A stretch of DNA of 64,000 nt from JAABQG01 sp963726365 (GTDB taxonomy: Bacteria; Pseudomonadota; Gammaproteobacteria; Burkholderiales; Burkholderiaceae_C): positions 124,001-188,000 of the forward strand of contig CAVSCI010000013.1 in the NCBI GenBank assembly GCA_963726365.1, read 5' to 3'. Below, piece by piece: positions 51,378-59,274 of the stretch. The translations under genes and the position numbers were made by a program. Each line of letters begins with the position of its first letter. Within the stretch, counting starts at the first letter, position 1. The notes beneath the pieces were generated by a model, which searched no databases, had not been told where the DNA came from, and saw only the letters and a program-made list of their open reading frames with translations.

Positions 51378-51948
51378 AAGGCTTGCCGAATGCAGGTTGG
51401 CCCCTATAATCTTGTTCACTAGCGACAGGCTGTAAGTGGTTGATTTGAATGGAAGTTGACTCTCGACTGGGGAGTTTAGTCCACCCGTCACACCCAGCCG
51501 CGCTGGAAGGTCGATGCCGCCGATGCGCATTGCCTGCAGACTGAAAGCCCCCGCTGACAGTGGCACGCAATCCCACCGGGCGAGCCGACGCCATGAAACC
51601 CAGATACGGAATACCCAAGTTCGCCAGCGCATCGCTTGCGAACGGATCGAAGCGAGACCCTTGTGTTGATATTGTCAATTCTTGCCCTCTGGCGGTGGCT
51701 CATGCCCACGCTTTCGGGCCTGAGTTCGACCAGAACGGGCCGCCCTCGGGTGCCCGCAGCCGTTTTATTCACAGCTGATCGACACCCTTCCCCTCTCGCC
51801 ACCTTCCACGCGCCCACGCCCCGGCTACTGAGATAAAAGTCTCGGTACTGCCACAGGCTCCTCCGGCAATTCCCTTCGGTTCATAGCGTCAGTTCAGGCA
51901 TCGTTGGCCCCACGAGGGCAGGTACTTTGTTTACGAAAAGGTTCCGCG
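51378..51948. other. 571-bp divergent region holding the rne leader
   Basis: No protein gene was found. A promoter directed at rne lies at its left end (51383-51410), so most of this region would be rne 5' untranslated RNA (about 530 nt). It includes a short hairpin at 51826-51847 (TACTGAGA/TCTCGGTA with one wobble pair). RNase E genes are known to be autoregulated through long leaders in E. coli; the same control here is inference. Confidence 0.55.
51383..51410 (+). promoter_or_regulatory. rne promoter
   Basis: TTGCCG (51383-51388) and a perfect TATAAT (51405-51410) are 16 bp apart on the plus strand. Transcription would start near 51417, over 500 nt before the rne start. Confidence 0.6.
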
Positions 51949-54876
51949 ATGAAACGGATGCTGATCAATGCAACGCAGTCGGAAGAGCGCCGCCTGGCGA
52001 TAGTGGACGGGCAGAAACTGCTCGACTACGAAATTGAAATTGAAGGGCGCGAACAGCGCAAGGGCAATATCTACAAGGCGGTCGTCACCCGTGTCGAGCC
52101 CAGCCTGGAGGCCTGTTTTGTGGACTACGGCGAGGACCGTCACGGCTTCCTCCCGTTCAAGGAAATCTCCCGCCAGTATTTCGCCCAGGGCGTGTCGGTC
52201 AGCCAGGCGCGTATCCAGGACGTGATCCGGGAAGGTGACGAACTGCTGGTTCAGGTGGAAAAGGAAGAGCGCGGCAACAAGGGTGCTGCACTGACCACCT
52301 TTGTATCGCTGGCCGGCCGCTATGTGGTGCTGATGCCCAACAACCCGCGTGGCGGTGGCGTGAGCCGTCGCATCGAGGGTGACGACCGAGCCGAACTCAA
52401 GGAGGCGATGGACCAGCTGGAATACCCCAATGGCATGTCCATCATCGCGCGGACCGCGGGCATTGGCCGCAGCGCACCTGAACTGCAGTGGGACCTGAAC
52501 TATCTGTTGAAACTGTGGGGTGCCATCGATGGTGCGACCAAGGGCGGCAAGGGCGCCTTCCTGATTTACCAGGAATCAAGCCTCGTCATCCGCGCGATCC
52601 GTGACTACTTCAACAACGACATCGGCGACATCCTGATCGACACCGATGACATCTACGACCAGGCGCAGCAGTTCATGGCGCACGTCATGCCCGAGCATGC
52701 CGCACGCGTGAAGCGATACCGTGACGACGCGCCTCTGTTCAGCCGCTTCCAGATCGAACACCAGATCGAATCGGCCTACGCCCGCACCGTGCAGCTGCCC
52801 AGCGGCGGCGCCATCGTGATCGACCACACCGAAGCGCTGGTCAGCGTAGACGTGAACTCGGCGCGCGCCATCAAGGGCGGCGACATCGAGGAAACCGCCA
52901 CGCGCACCAACCTGGAGGCTGCCGATGAGGTGGCACGCCAGATGCGCCTGCGCGACCTCGGCGGCCTGATCGTGATCGACTTCATCGACATGGAAGAGTC
53001 GAAGAACCGCCGCGAAGTCGAGAACCGCCTGCGCGACGCGCTGCGCCAGGACCGCGCCCGGGTGCAGTTCGGCTCGATCAGCAAGTTCGGCCTGATGGAA
53101 ATGAGCCGCCAGCGCCTCAAGCCCGCATTGAGTGAGGGTTCCTCCATCCCCTGCCCGCGCTGCGGCGGCTCCGGCCACATCCGTGACACGGAGAGCTCCG
53201 CGCTACAGATCCTGCGCATCATCCAGGAGGAGTCGATGAAGGACAACACGGCCTCCGTGCTGTGTCAGGTGCCCGTGGACGTGGCTTCGTTCCTGCTCAA
53301 CGAAAAGCGGCCCGAGATCGCCAAGATCGAGCTCAAGCAGCGCATCAACGTGCTGATGGTGCCCAACAAGACGCTGGAAACCCCGAACTACAGGCTCGAA
53401 CGGCTCAAGCACGACGACCCGCGGCTCGACAACATCGAGGCCAGCTACAAGATGGCGGACGAAGTGGAAGACCCCACCTCGGTCACACGTCGCTCGCAGG
53501 AGCCCACCAACAAGCAGACGCCTGTGATCAAGGGAGTTTTGCCCGACGCGCCCGCACCTGTCGCGGCACCCAGGCCCGAGCCCGTGAAGCCGCACGCTGC
53601 AGTGCCGGCGCCCACGCCTGTGCCTGTGCCTGCGCCCGCTGAAAAGGGTTTCTTCGGATGGATCAAGGGGTTGTTCGGTGCAACGCCTCCACCGGCCCCT
53701 GCTCCGGTCGCAGCGCCGGCTGCCGAACCCAAGAAAGACGAAAGGCGCGAGGGCCGCGGCGGGCGAGACGGTGAACGCCGTGACGGTCGCAGGGGCGAGG
53801 GTCGCGGCGAAAGCAGAGGTGAAGGACGCCGGGGCGACGGACGCCGGGGCGATGGCCAGAGTGAGGGCCGTGGCGGACGCGACGGGCGTCGCGAAAGTCG
53901 TGGCGAAAGTCGCGGTGAGGCGCGCGAGGGCGATCAGCGCCCACCGCGCAGCACCGAGCGCGGCGAACGCGGTGACCGCAATGGGCCACGCGAACGTCGG
54001 GACGCACAGCCAGTGGCATCCGGCATTGCCCCCGTCATGGGTGCGGAGACGCCCGTCGTTGTCGAGAACGGTGAGCCACGTCAGGACAGACCTTCGCGCA
54101 GTGAGCGCGGGGAAGGTCGCCGTGATCGTGGCGAGCGCGGGGAAGGACGCCAGCGTGGAGAACGCAGCGAGGCTCGCAGTGGTGGTGGCGTTCGCAACGA
54201 AGAAAGTGCCGACAGCGCCACGCGTGCCATGGCGGCGCAGGCCACCGGTACGCCAGCCGACGCCGGCGAATCCGCACCGGCCGACAGCACCAGCCGCCCC
54301 GAGGGCGAGGAACGGCGTGAGCGACGCTCACGCGACCGTTACGGCCGAGACCGCAGGGAACGCAACGGCGAACGCGGTGGCGACCGCAGCGATGTCCGCG
54401 CGGACGCCCCGTCTGAAACGGTTCCGCTCGCCACTGACGATGCCGTGGAAGCGCGCGAGCCGGTGGCGCGCTCGTACTTCGATCGCCCCTCTTCGGCATC
54501 TACCCCCGCGATGGAATCACCTGCCGCCATCGTGCCCTCCCGGAGCTCCGCCGAAGGCAGTCAGATGGCTCCAGAGGTCATCGCGGCGCCAGCCGTGCCA
54601 GTCATCGCCATCAAGGCTGGCGCAGGGGCCAGACTTCCTGAAGTGGTGTCTTTCAGACTGCCGCTGGCCGAGCTGACCCAGGTCGCCGAGCAATCCGGAT
54701 TGCAGTGGGTGAATTCCGACGCTGCCAAGATCGCGGCCGTGCAGGCCGCCATTGCCGCAGAACCCGCCAGGGTGCACATTCCACGCGAGCGTCCGCCTGT
54801 CGTGGTGACCGATGAAGGTCCGCTGGTTCTGGTGGAGACACAAAAAGACTTGCGCAACCTGGGCCTGCCGTTCTGA
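51949..54876 (+). CDS. rne: Ribonuclease E
   Basis: RNase E is the main endoribonuclease for mRNA decay and rRNA/tRNA processing. The 975 residues include an S1 domain (about 36-120), the DNase I-like catalytic core with metal-binding Asp301 (VSVDVNSARA) and Asp344 (VIDFIDME), and the zinc-link CPRCGGSG at Cys402/Cys405. An amphipathic GFFGWIKGLFG (about 567-577) resembles the membrane-anchoring helix. It is followed by a long Arg/Gly/Glu-rich disordered region (about 590-840) and a conserved tail ending KDLRNLGLPF. ATG 51949 is used because MKRMLINATQSEE is the family start. Confidence 0.96.
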   Translation: MKRMLINATQSEERRLAIVDGQKLLDYEIEIEGREQRKGNIYKAVVTRVEPSLEACFVDYGEDRHGFLPFKEISRQYFAQGVSVSQARIQDVIREGDELLVQVEKEERGNKGAALTTFVSLAGRYVVLMPNNPRGGGVSRRIEGDDRAELKEAMDQLEYPNGMSIIARTAGIGRSAPELQWDLNYLLKLWGAIDGATKGGKGAFLIYQESSLVIRAIRDYFNNDIGDILIDTDDIYDQAQQFMAHVMPEHAARVKRYRDDAPLFSRFQIEHQIESAYARTVQLPSGGAIVIDHTEALVSVDVNSARAIKGGDIEETATRTNLEAADEVARQMRLRDLGGLIVIDFIDMEESKNRREVENRLRDALRQDRARVQFGSISKFGLMEMSRQRLKPALSEGSSIPCPRCGGSGHIRDTESSALQILRIIQEESMKDNTASVLCQVPVDVASFLLNEKRPEIAKIELKQRINVLMVPNKTLETPNYRLERLKHDDPRLDNIEASYKMADEVEDPTSVTRRSQEPTNKQTPVIKGVLPDAPAPVAAPRPEPVKPHAAVPAPTPVPVPAPAEKGFFGWIKGLFGATPPPAPAPVAAPAAEPKKDERREGRGGRDGERRDGRRGEGRGESRGEGRRGDGRRGDGQSEGRGGRDGRRESRGESRGEAREGDQRPPRSTERGERGDRNGPRERRDAQPVASGIAPVMGAETPVVVENGEPRQDRPSRSERGEGRRDRGERGEGRQRGERSEARSGGGVRNEESADSATRAMAAQATGTPADAGESAPADSTSRPEGEERRERRSRDRYGRDRRERNGERGGDRSDVRADAPSETVPLATDDAVEAREPVARSYFDRPSSASTPAMESPAAIVPSRSSAEGSQMAPEVIAAPAVPVIAIKAGAGARLPEVVSFRLPLAELTQVAEQSGLQWVNSDAAKIAAVQAAIAAEPARVHIPRERPPVVVTDEGPLVLVETQKDLRNLGLPF

Positions 54877-54914
54877 AAGGCCCCCAGCGCGGGTTCACTG
54901 CGTTGAATTGATGC

Positions 54915-54946
54915 AAAAGGCCAGGCCGGCAACGACCTGGCCTTTT
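54915..54946. terminator. Bidirectional terminator between rne and hemY
   Basis: AAAAGGCCAGG pairs perfectly with CCTGGCCTTTT (11 bp) around a ten-base loop. T-runs lie on the 3' side on both strands, so it can end both converging transcripts. Confidence 0.9.
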
Positions 54947-54953
54947 CTGTTGC

Positions 54954-56240
54954 TCAGCCCTGTGCCGCCTTTTTCCACGCCTGCGCCGCGCCCGGGGCAT
55001 CGCCGCGCCGCTCGGCCAGCTCGGCGAGCGCACGCCACGCGCTGGCCCGCAAACCTGAATCTTTCAAAGCCAAGGAGGCCTGGGACAACAACTGCTGGGC
55101 CTTGCCCCAGAGCTGACGGTTCATGCATGCCTTACCAGCCAGGTACTGCAGATTTGCCTCTCGCGGGTAGCGCTGCTGCGCCACTTCAATTCGGGCAAGC
55201 CAGTCGCGATCAGCACCGGTGTCGCCGGAGGATAGTCCGACCTCAAGAGCGCGGACCAACTTGACAGTCTGAACATCGGTCAGAAAATCCGGCCTGGCCA
55301 GCGCGAGCTCCCAAACGGGCAAAAGCCAGCTACGCGCCGTGGCACCATCGGCCCCCAGGCTCATCAAGCGCTGCGCCGCCGGGATGGCGATCTCCGGCAT
55401 CAGGCGCTCAGACACCTCAAGGCCGTTCCAGACCCGATAGAGCTGGGCAAGGTCGTGCGAAGCCAGGATCATCTCGCCGATCAGACCACGCACCAGGCTT
55501 TGGGCCGCAGCCGGGGAGAATGCGCGGTGTTTGGCCAGCAGGCGTGCAGTTTCGAGCGCCACAGGCGTCCGACGTGCCAGACGTGCCGCCTTGAGCTTTA
55601 TTCGCAGCGCCACCGTGCGACGCTGCGCCCCTTGTGGCAGCGCTTCGAGCCAGTCGAGTGCGGCCTGAACGTCGCGTTCATCGAGCGCCCACCGGGCAGC
55701 CCGGAGTTGCGTGCCCTCACGGATCTCCTGGGCGGCAGGTGTGCTGCGTCCAGTCGTCTGCGCAAGCGCCTGCTGGAGGTGGTCGTCGCGGCTGGCTTTG
55801 TCCTGCAACGCCTGAGCGCTTTCCGCCGCGACGAGGTGTGCCAAGGCCCGCAGCTGAACCGCGTGGGCGACGCGCTCGCCACCGGCATCCAGTGTTTTTT
55901 CGCGCGCAAGCGTCGCCAGCGCGGCCTTTCTCGCCCGGATGAACCGCCCAGCCAGCAAGTGCCCCAGCGCATCGAGCAATGCGGTGTGGGTGGCGCGTTC
56001 CTTCTGCTGGGCACGCCAGCGCCGGGCTTGACGCGGCATTTCGAAAAGCGCCGCCAGCGCCCGAAGAGCCACATGAACCGTCACGAAAATGGCCAGCAAC
56101 ACCAATAGCACCAGATTGAGCGACAGATCGATCCGGTACGGTGGCCAGAACAGGGTGATCGTGCTCTGGTTGTTGCCAGCGAACAAGGCAAGGGCCACCG
56201 CCACGGCAAACAACGCAAGGAGCCAGAGTGCTGCGCGCAT
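54954..56240 (-). CDS. hemY: HemY-like inner-membrane TPR protein
   Basis: Gram-negative HemY is a membrane protein of the hem operon, with a suggested but unproven role in porphyrin metabolism. The 428 residues start with two membrane helices (about 3-22 and 38-58, with the family NNQSTITLFWPPYRIDLSLN between them) followed by the HemY_N region (QARRWRAQQKERATHTALLD) and TPR-like repeats to the end. It lies 83 bp downstream of hemX. Confidence 0.9.
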   Translation of the reverse strand: MRAALWLLALFAVAVALALFAGNNQSTITLFWPPYRIDLSLNLVLLVLLAIFVTVHVALRALAALFEMPRQARRWRAQQKERATHTALLDALGHLLAGRFIRARKAALATLAREKTLDAGGERVAHAVQLRALAHLVAAESAQALQDKASRDDHLQQALAQTTGRSTPAAQEIREGTQLRAARWALDERDVQAALDWLEALPQGAQRRTVALRIKLKAARLARRTPVALETARLLAKHRAFSPAAAQSLVRGLIGEMILASHDLAQLYRVWNGLEVSERLMPEIAIPAAQRLMSLGADGATARSWLLPVWELALARPDFLTDVQTVKLVRALEVGLSSGDTGADRDWLARIEVAQQRYPREANLQYLAGKACMNRQLWGKAQQLLSQASLALKDSGLRASAWRALAELAERRGDAPGAAQAWKKAAQG

Positions 56241-56323
56241 TCAGCGCCTTCCCGTTCGCACTGCGTGCATGGCCCGACAACCGGGAAGGTCACAGATGAA
56301 AGATGGATGGGCGCGTCGCATGT

Positions 56324-57394
56324 TCAGCGGCCAGCTGCAGCGGTGGCAAGTGCCGCCAGACTGTCATCCACCCGCGGGACCTCCGTGGCCCTCATCTGGC
56401 CCTGGACCTGCTGCAGCAGCGTCGATGCGGCCTGGGTCTTGCGCGACCCGGGATCAAAATACTTGTTGAGTGCCGCCGAAGCGGCGGCCAGATCGGCACG
56501 CGCGGACTCCAGTTGCCGCGCGAGCAGCCCCAGCCGGGCGTTGAGCAACTTGAGCTTGAGGTTCTCACGCAGGAAGAATGACTGTTCGGGCGACAACAAC
56601 GTGGCCTCGGGCTGCTCAATCCGGCTCACCCTGACCAGCTTGCGAGTTTCCTGCCCGACGATCGACAGCGCTCGCGCCCACCAGGCTTGTGGATCGATGC
56701 TTCCAACGGGCAAGGCATGATTCGCCGGCGGTACGCTGCCCACCGCGTTGGCCACCGGAATTTCGTCTGCCAGACGCACCAGTTCGTCAATCTTGACCAG
56801 AACTCCCGGCAGATCGGTCAGACTGGCCGCCTTGATGCGGTCGATATCCCTGCCAATCGCCCGCTGCACGGGCGTCAGGCGCGGTTGACCGGCGCGGCTG
56901 ACGCGCTGGTCGGCGCTCTTCAGGGCCGCCAGAAGGGGTTCCACGCTGCCGGTCAGCTGCGCCTGCTGTTGCGCCAGACGAATGGCCGACTCGATATCCA
57001 CCACCAGGTTCTCATCCCTGGAGCGCGACAGGCTTTGCATCAGTTCTTCAAGTTGCGTGCGCTGCAGGGCGACTTCACTGAGCTTTGCTTCCGCGAGTGC
57101 CTGCCGCGCCGCCGTCTCACGGGCCTGGTCCAGCGCCTGCTTGGCCAGCGTGCGGGCTTCGACGGACAAGGCGCCAGCGTCGGCGCTCTGCCGTGCCAGC
57201 TGCTCCTGCATGCCCGACACCTTTTGCCACAGCAAGCCACTGGCCAGCAATGCCAACAAAGCCACACTGCCGGTCAAACCCAGAAGGATCCGGGAAACCC
57301 CTGCGTTCCACCCCGTGGCAGATTCCTTCACTTCGGCGCTGGCCCCGGCCGCGGCAACGCCTGTGGATTTCTCGGGGTTGGGCGGCGCGTTCAT
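56324..57394 (-). CDS. hemX: HemX-like protein (uroporphyrinogen-III C-methyltransferase-like)
   Basis: HemX is the single-pass membrane protein between hemD and hemY; it is often named a methyltransferase by old similarity, but no SAM motif is seen here. After a short cytoplasmic tail there is one membrane helix (about 37-56, LLGLTGSVALLALLASGLLW), a long coiled coil rich in Ala, Gln and Arg (about 57-130) and a helical periplasmic domain (WWARALSIVGQETRKLVRVS). The ATG at 57394 overlaps the hemD stop (ATGA). It has 356 residues. Confidence 0.9.
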   Translation of the reverse strand: MNAPPNPEKSTGVAAAGASAEVKESATGWNAGVSRILLGLTGSVALLALLASGLLWQKVSGMQEQLARQSADAGALSVEARTLAKQALDQARETAARQALAEAKLSEVALQRTQLEELMQSLSRSRDENLVVDIESAIRLAQQQAQLTGSVEPLLAALKSADQRVSRAGQPRLTPVQRAIGRDIDRIKAASLTDLPGVLVKIDELVRLADEIPVANAVGSVPPANHALPVGSIDPQAWWARALSIVGQETRKLVRVSRIEQPEATLLSPEQSFFLRENLKLKLLNARLGLLARQLESARADLAAASAALNKYFDPGSRKTQAASTLLQQVQGQMRATEVPRVDDSLAALATAAAGR

Positions 57395-58212
57395 TCGAGT
57401 GATTTTATCGACGACACCACAGCGTCCAATGTGGGACGTGACTCGCAAACAACACCAAAGCCCGCGCGGCGGACCGTCTCCGCGATGCGGGGATGCGTAG
57501 CCACCGCGCGCGCACCATTCCAGCCTTGCGCGGGAAACTGCCTGACCAGATGGCCAACGGCCTCCGAACTGCTGAAGACCCAGACCGATCCGTCCGTCGC
57601 CGCCCGTCGCGCCTGCGCCCGTTGCGCCTCAGAAAGGACCGGCGCCAGCCGTCGGTATGCGATCAGGCGATCCACCACGACCCCCGCTTCGGCCAGTCGA
57701 TCGGCCAGCCAGTCGCGCCCGGTGCCTTGCCCGGCTGCATCACCGCCCCGCACGATCAGGACCCGCTGGCCTGGCCGCACCTTTGCGCCGACGCGCGCCC
57801 ACAGCGCCTCGGAGTCGAACTGGGTCGCATCGTCGGCAGGCGCGTCGATCTGCGTGCGTGGGAGGCCCGCCAGTTGCAGCGCAGTCGAGGTACCAGGCCC
57901 TGTCGACCACGCTCTTGTATTTATAGCTGCTGAGCACCATTCTAAGGTGGGTATGGCTACTTTTTCTTCAAAAAATTGCGCTACGGCATTGGCGCTGACA
58001 AACATGACTGCTGCGTATTCCCCAAGGTGCTGCCATGCGTCTTGAATGGGCCGCAAGTCATCCATGGGACCAATGTCGATCAGCGGCAGGGCAAAAGCAT
58101 CGAACCCGCGGGCCTGCAACTGCGCCACCCAACGCTGGGCTTCACGGGCGGGCCGCGTGACAAGCACCTGGCTGACCGGCCCGGAACTTGTGGGCATCGT
58201 GGTATCCGGCAT
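57391..58212 (-). CDS. hemD: Uroporphyrinogen-III synthase
   Basis: HemD closes and rearranges hydroxymethylbilane to uroporphyrinogen III. The 273 residues show the two-lobed family pattern: VLVTRPAREAQRWVAQLQARG, ... VMFVSANAVAQFF, AWSTGPGTSTAL, VLIVRGGDAAG and a closing HPRIAETVRRAGF. Between FVSANAV and AWSTGPGT, about 20 residues (EEKVAIPTLEWCSAAINTR) are encoded by an AT-richer, repeat-like segment read in frame. The start ATG at 58212 lies 48 bp after hemC. Confidence 0.93.
   Translation of the reverse strand: MPDTTMPTSSGPVSQVLVTRPAREAQRWVAQLQARGFDAFALPLIDIGPMDDLRPIQDAWQHLGEYAAVMFVSANAVAQFFEEKVAIPTLEWCSAAINTRAWSTGPGTSTALQLAGLPRTQIDAPADDATQFDSEALWARVGAKVRPGQRVLIVRGGDAAGQGTGRDWLADRLAEAGVVVDRLIAYRRLAPVLSEAQRAQARRAATDGSVWVFSSSEAVGHLVRQFPAQGWNGARAVATHPRIAETVRRAGFGVVCESRPTLDAVVSSIKSLE
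57919..57973. repeat. Repeat-like segment inside hemD (type B)
   Basis: The plus strand reads ATTTATAGCTGCTGAGC, then a variable centre with CACC/GGTG arms, then GGTATGGCTACTTTTTC TTCAAA. From memory this resembles a repeat common in Comamonadaceae intergenic DNA (TATAGCTGCT ... GGCTA ... TTCAAA); the match was not checked. It is AT-richer than the rest of hemD and is read through in frame. Confidence 0.45.
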
Positions 58213-58260
58213 GGCGAAATTCGGACTGCAGTATCTGTCCGGTCAGTGCGCAGAACTGCC

Positions 58261-59175
58261 TCAGCGCGCGCCTTGCGCGCGCAACCGGGCGGCAACCTGT
58301 TCGCCCAGTGCGGCGGCACTGGAAAGATCGCCCACAGGAATCGCGCCTTGCGCGGTGACAAGCGCCGTACTGCCCTCGGGGTCGCCCCAAGCCGCACTCA
58401 AGCGGATGAAGCCATTTTCCAGCGTAGCGAATGCAGCCAGCGGCATGGAGCAGCTCCCGCCCATCGCCCGACTGACGGCGCGCTCAGCGGTCACGGCGCG
58501 CCAGGAGTCCGTGTGCGCCAGTGGCGCCAGGGCGGCCAGCAGGTCGGCGCGGTCAGCGCGGACCTCGATGCCCAAAGCGCCCTGCCCGGCGGCAGGCAGC
58601 ATCTCTATGGGCTCAAAAACATGCCGAATGCGCTCCCCCAAGCCCAGCCGCTTCAAGCCGGCCGCCGCCAGGACGATGCCGGCATACTGGCCTTCGTCAA
58701 GTTTGCGAAGCCGCGTGTCGAGGTTGCCGCGCAAAGGTTCGATCCGCAGGTCGGGGCGCAGTGCGCGCAGCAACACCGTGCGTCGCAGGCTCGAGGTGCC
58801 GACCACCGCGCCCTGCGGCAAGTCGGCCAGCGCCGCGTACTGCGACGAGACCCAGGCGTCGCGCGGGTCTTCACGCGCCATCACGCAAGCCAGGGCAAAG
58901 CCCTCGGGCAGGTCCATCGGCACGTCTTTCAGCGAGTGAACCGCGATGTCGGCGCGCCCCTGTTCCAGCGCGACTTCCAGTTCCTTGACGAAGAGCCCCT
59001 TGCCGCCGACCTTGCTCAGCGAACGGTCCAGAATCTGGTCGCCCAGCGTGGTCATGCCCAGCAGCGTGACGCTGTGGCCGAGCGCCTCCAGAAGCGTTTT
59101 CACATGCTCGGCCTGCCACAAGGCCAGACGGCTTTCGCGTGTGGCAATCACGATGGGGACTGGAGAGGTGCTCAA
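58261..59175 (-). CDS. hemC: Hydroxymethylbilane synthase (porphobilinogen deaminase)
   Basis: HemC polymerises four porphobilinogens into hydroxymethylbilane. The 304 residues begin PIVIATRESRLALWQAEHV; the catalytic-Asp segment IAVHSLKDVPMDLP and the dipyrromethane-cofactor Cys242 in AMGGSCSMPLAA are intact. The start is a TTG at 59175, since no ATG or GTG gives a full N-terminus except a GTG eight codons further in. It diverges from ppc across 99 bp. Confidence 0.95.
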   Translation of the reverse strand: MSTSPVPIVIATRESRLALWQAEHVKTLLEALGHSVTLLGMTTLGDQILDRSLSKVGGKGLFVKELEVALEQGRADIAVHSLKDVPMDLPEGFALACVMAREDPRDAWVSSQYAALADLPQGAVVGTSSLRRTVLLRALRPDLRIEPLRGNLDTRLRKLDEGQYAGIVLAAAGLKRLGLGERIRHVFEPIEMLPAAGQGALGIEVRADRADLLAALAPLAHTDSWRAVTAERAVSRAMGGSCSMPLAAFATLENGFIRLSAAWGDPEGSTALVTAQGAIPVGDLSSAAALGEQVAARLRAQGAR

Positions 59176-59274
59176 GGTCGTAACCGGTTGGTAATCTTCT
59201 GGCGGATGGCGATGCTAGCATGGGTCTTGCTTGCAACTCAGGCCATCGCCCCGTCAAACGCAGGACCCATTCCC

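Noticed and set aside
57976..59274. A long upstream extension of the ppc frame (about 430 codons)
   Set aside because: It lies antisense to hemC and hemD and has no similarity to Ppc; the family start is at 59275.
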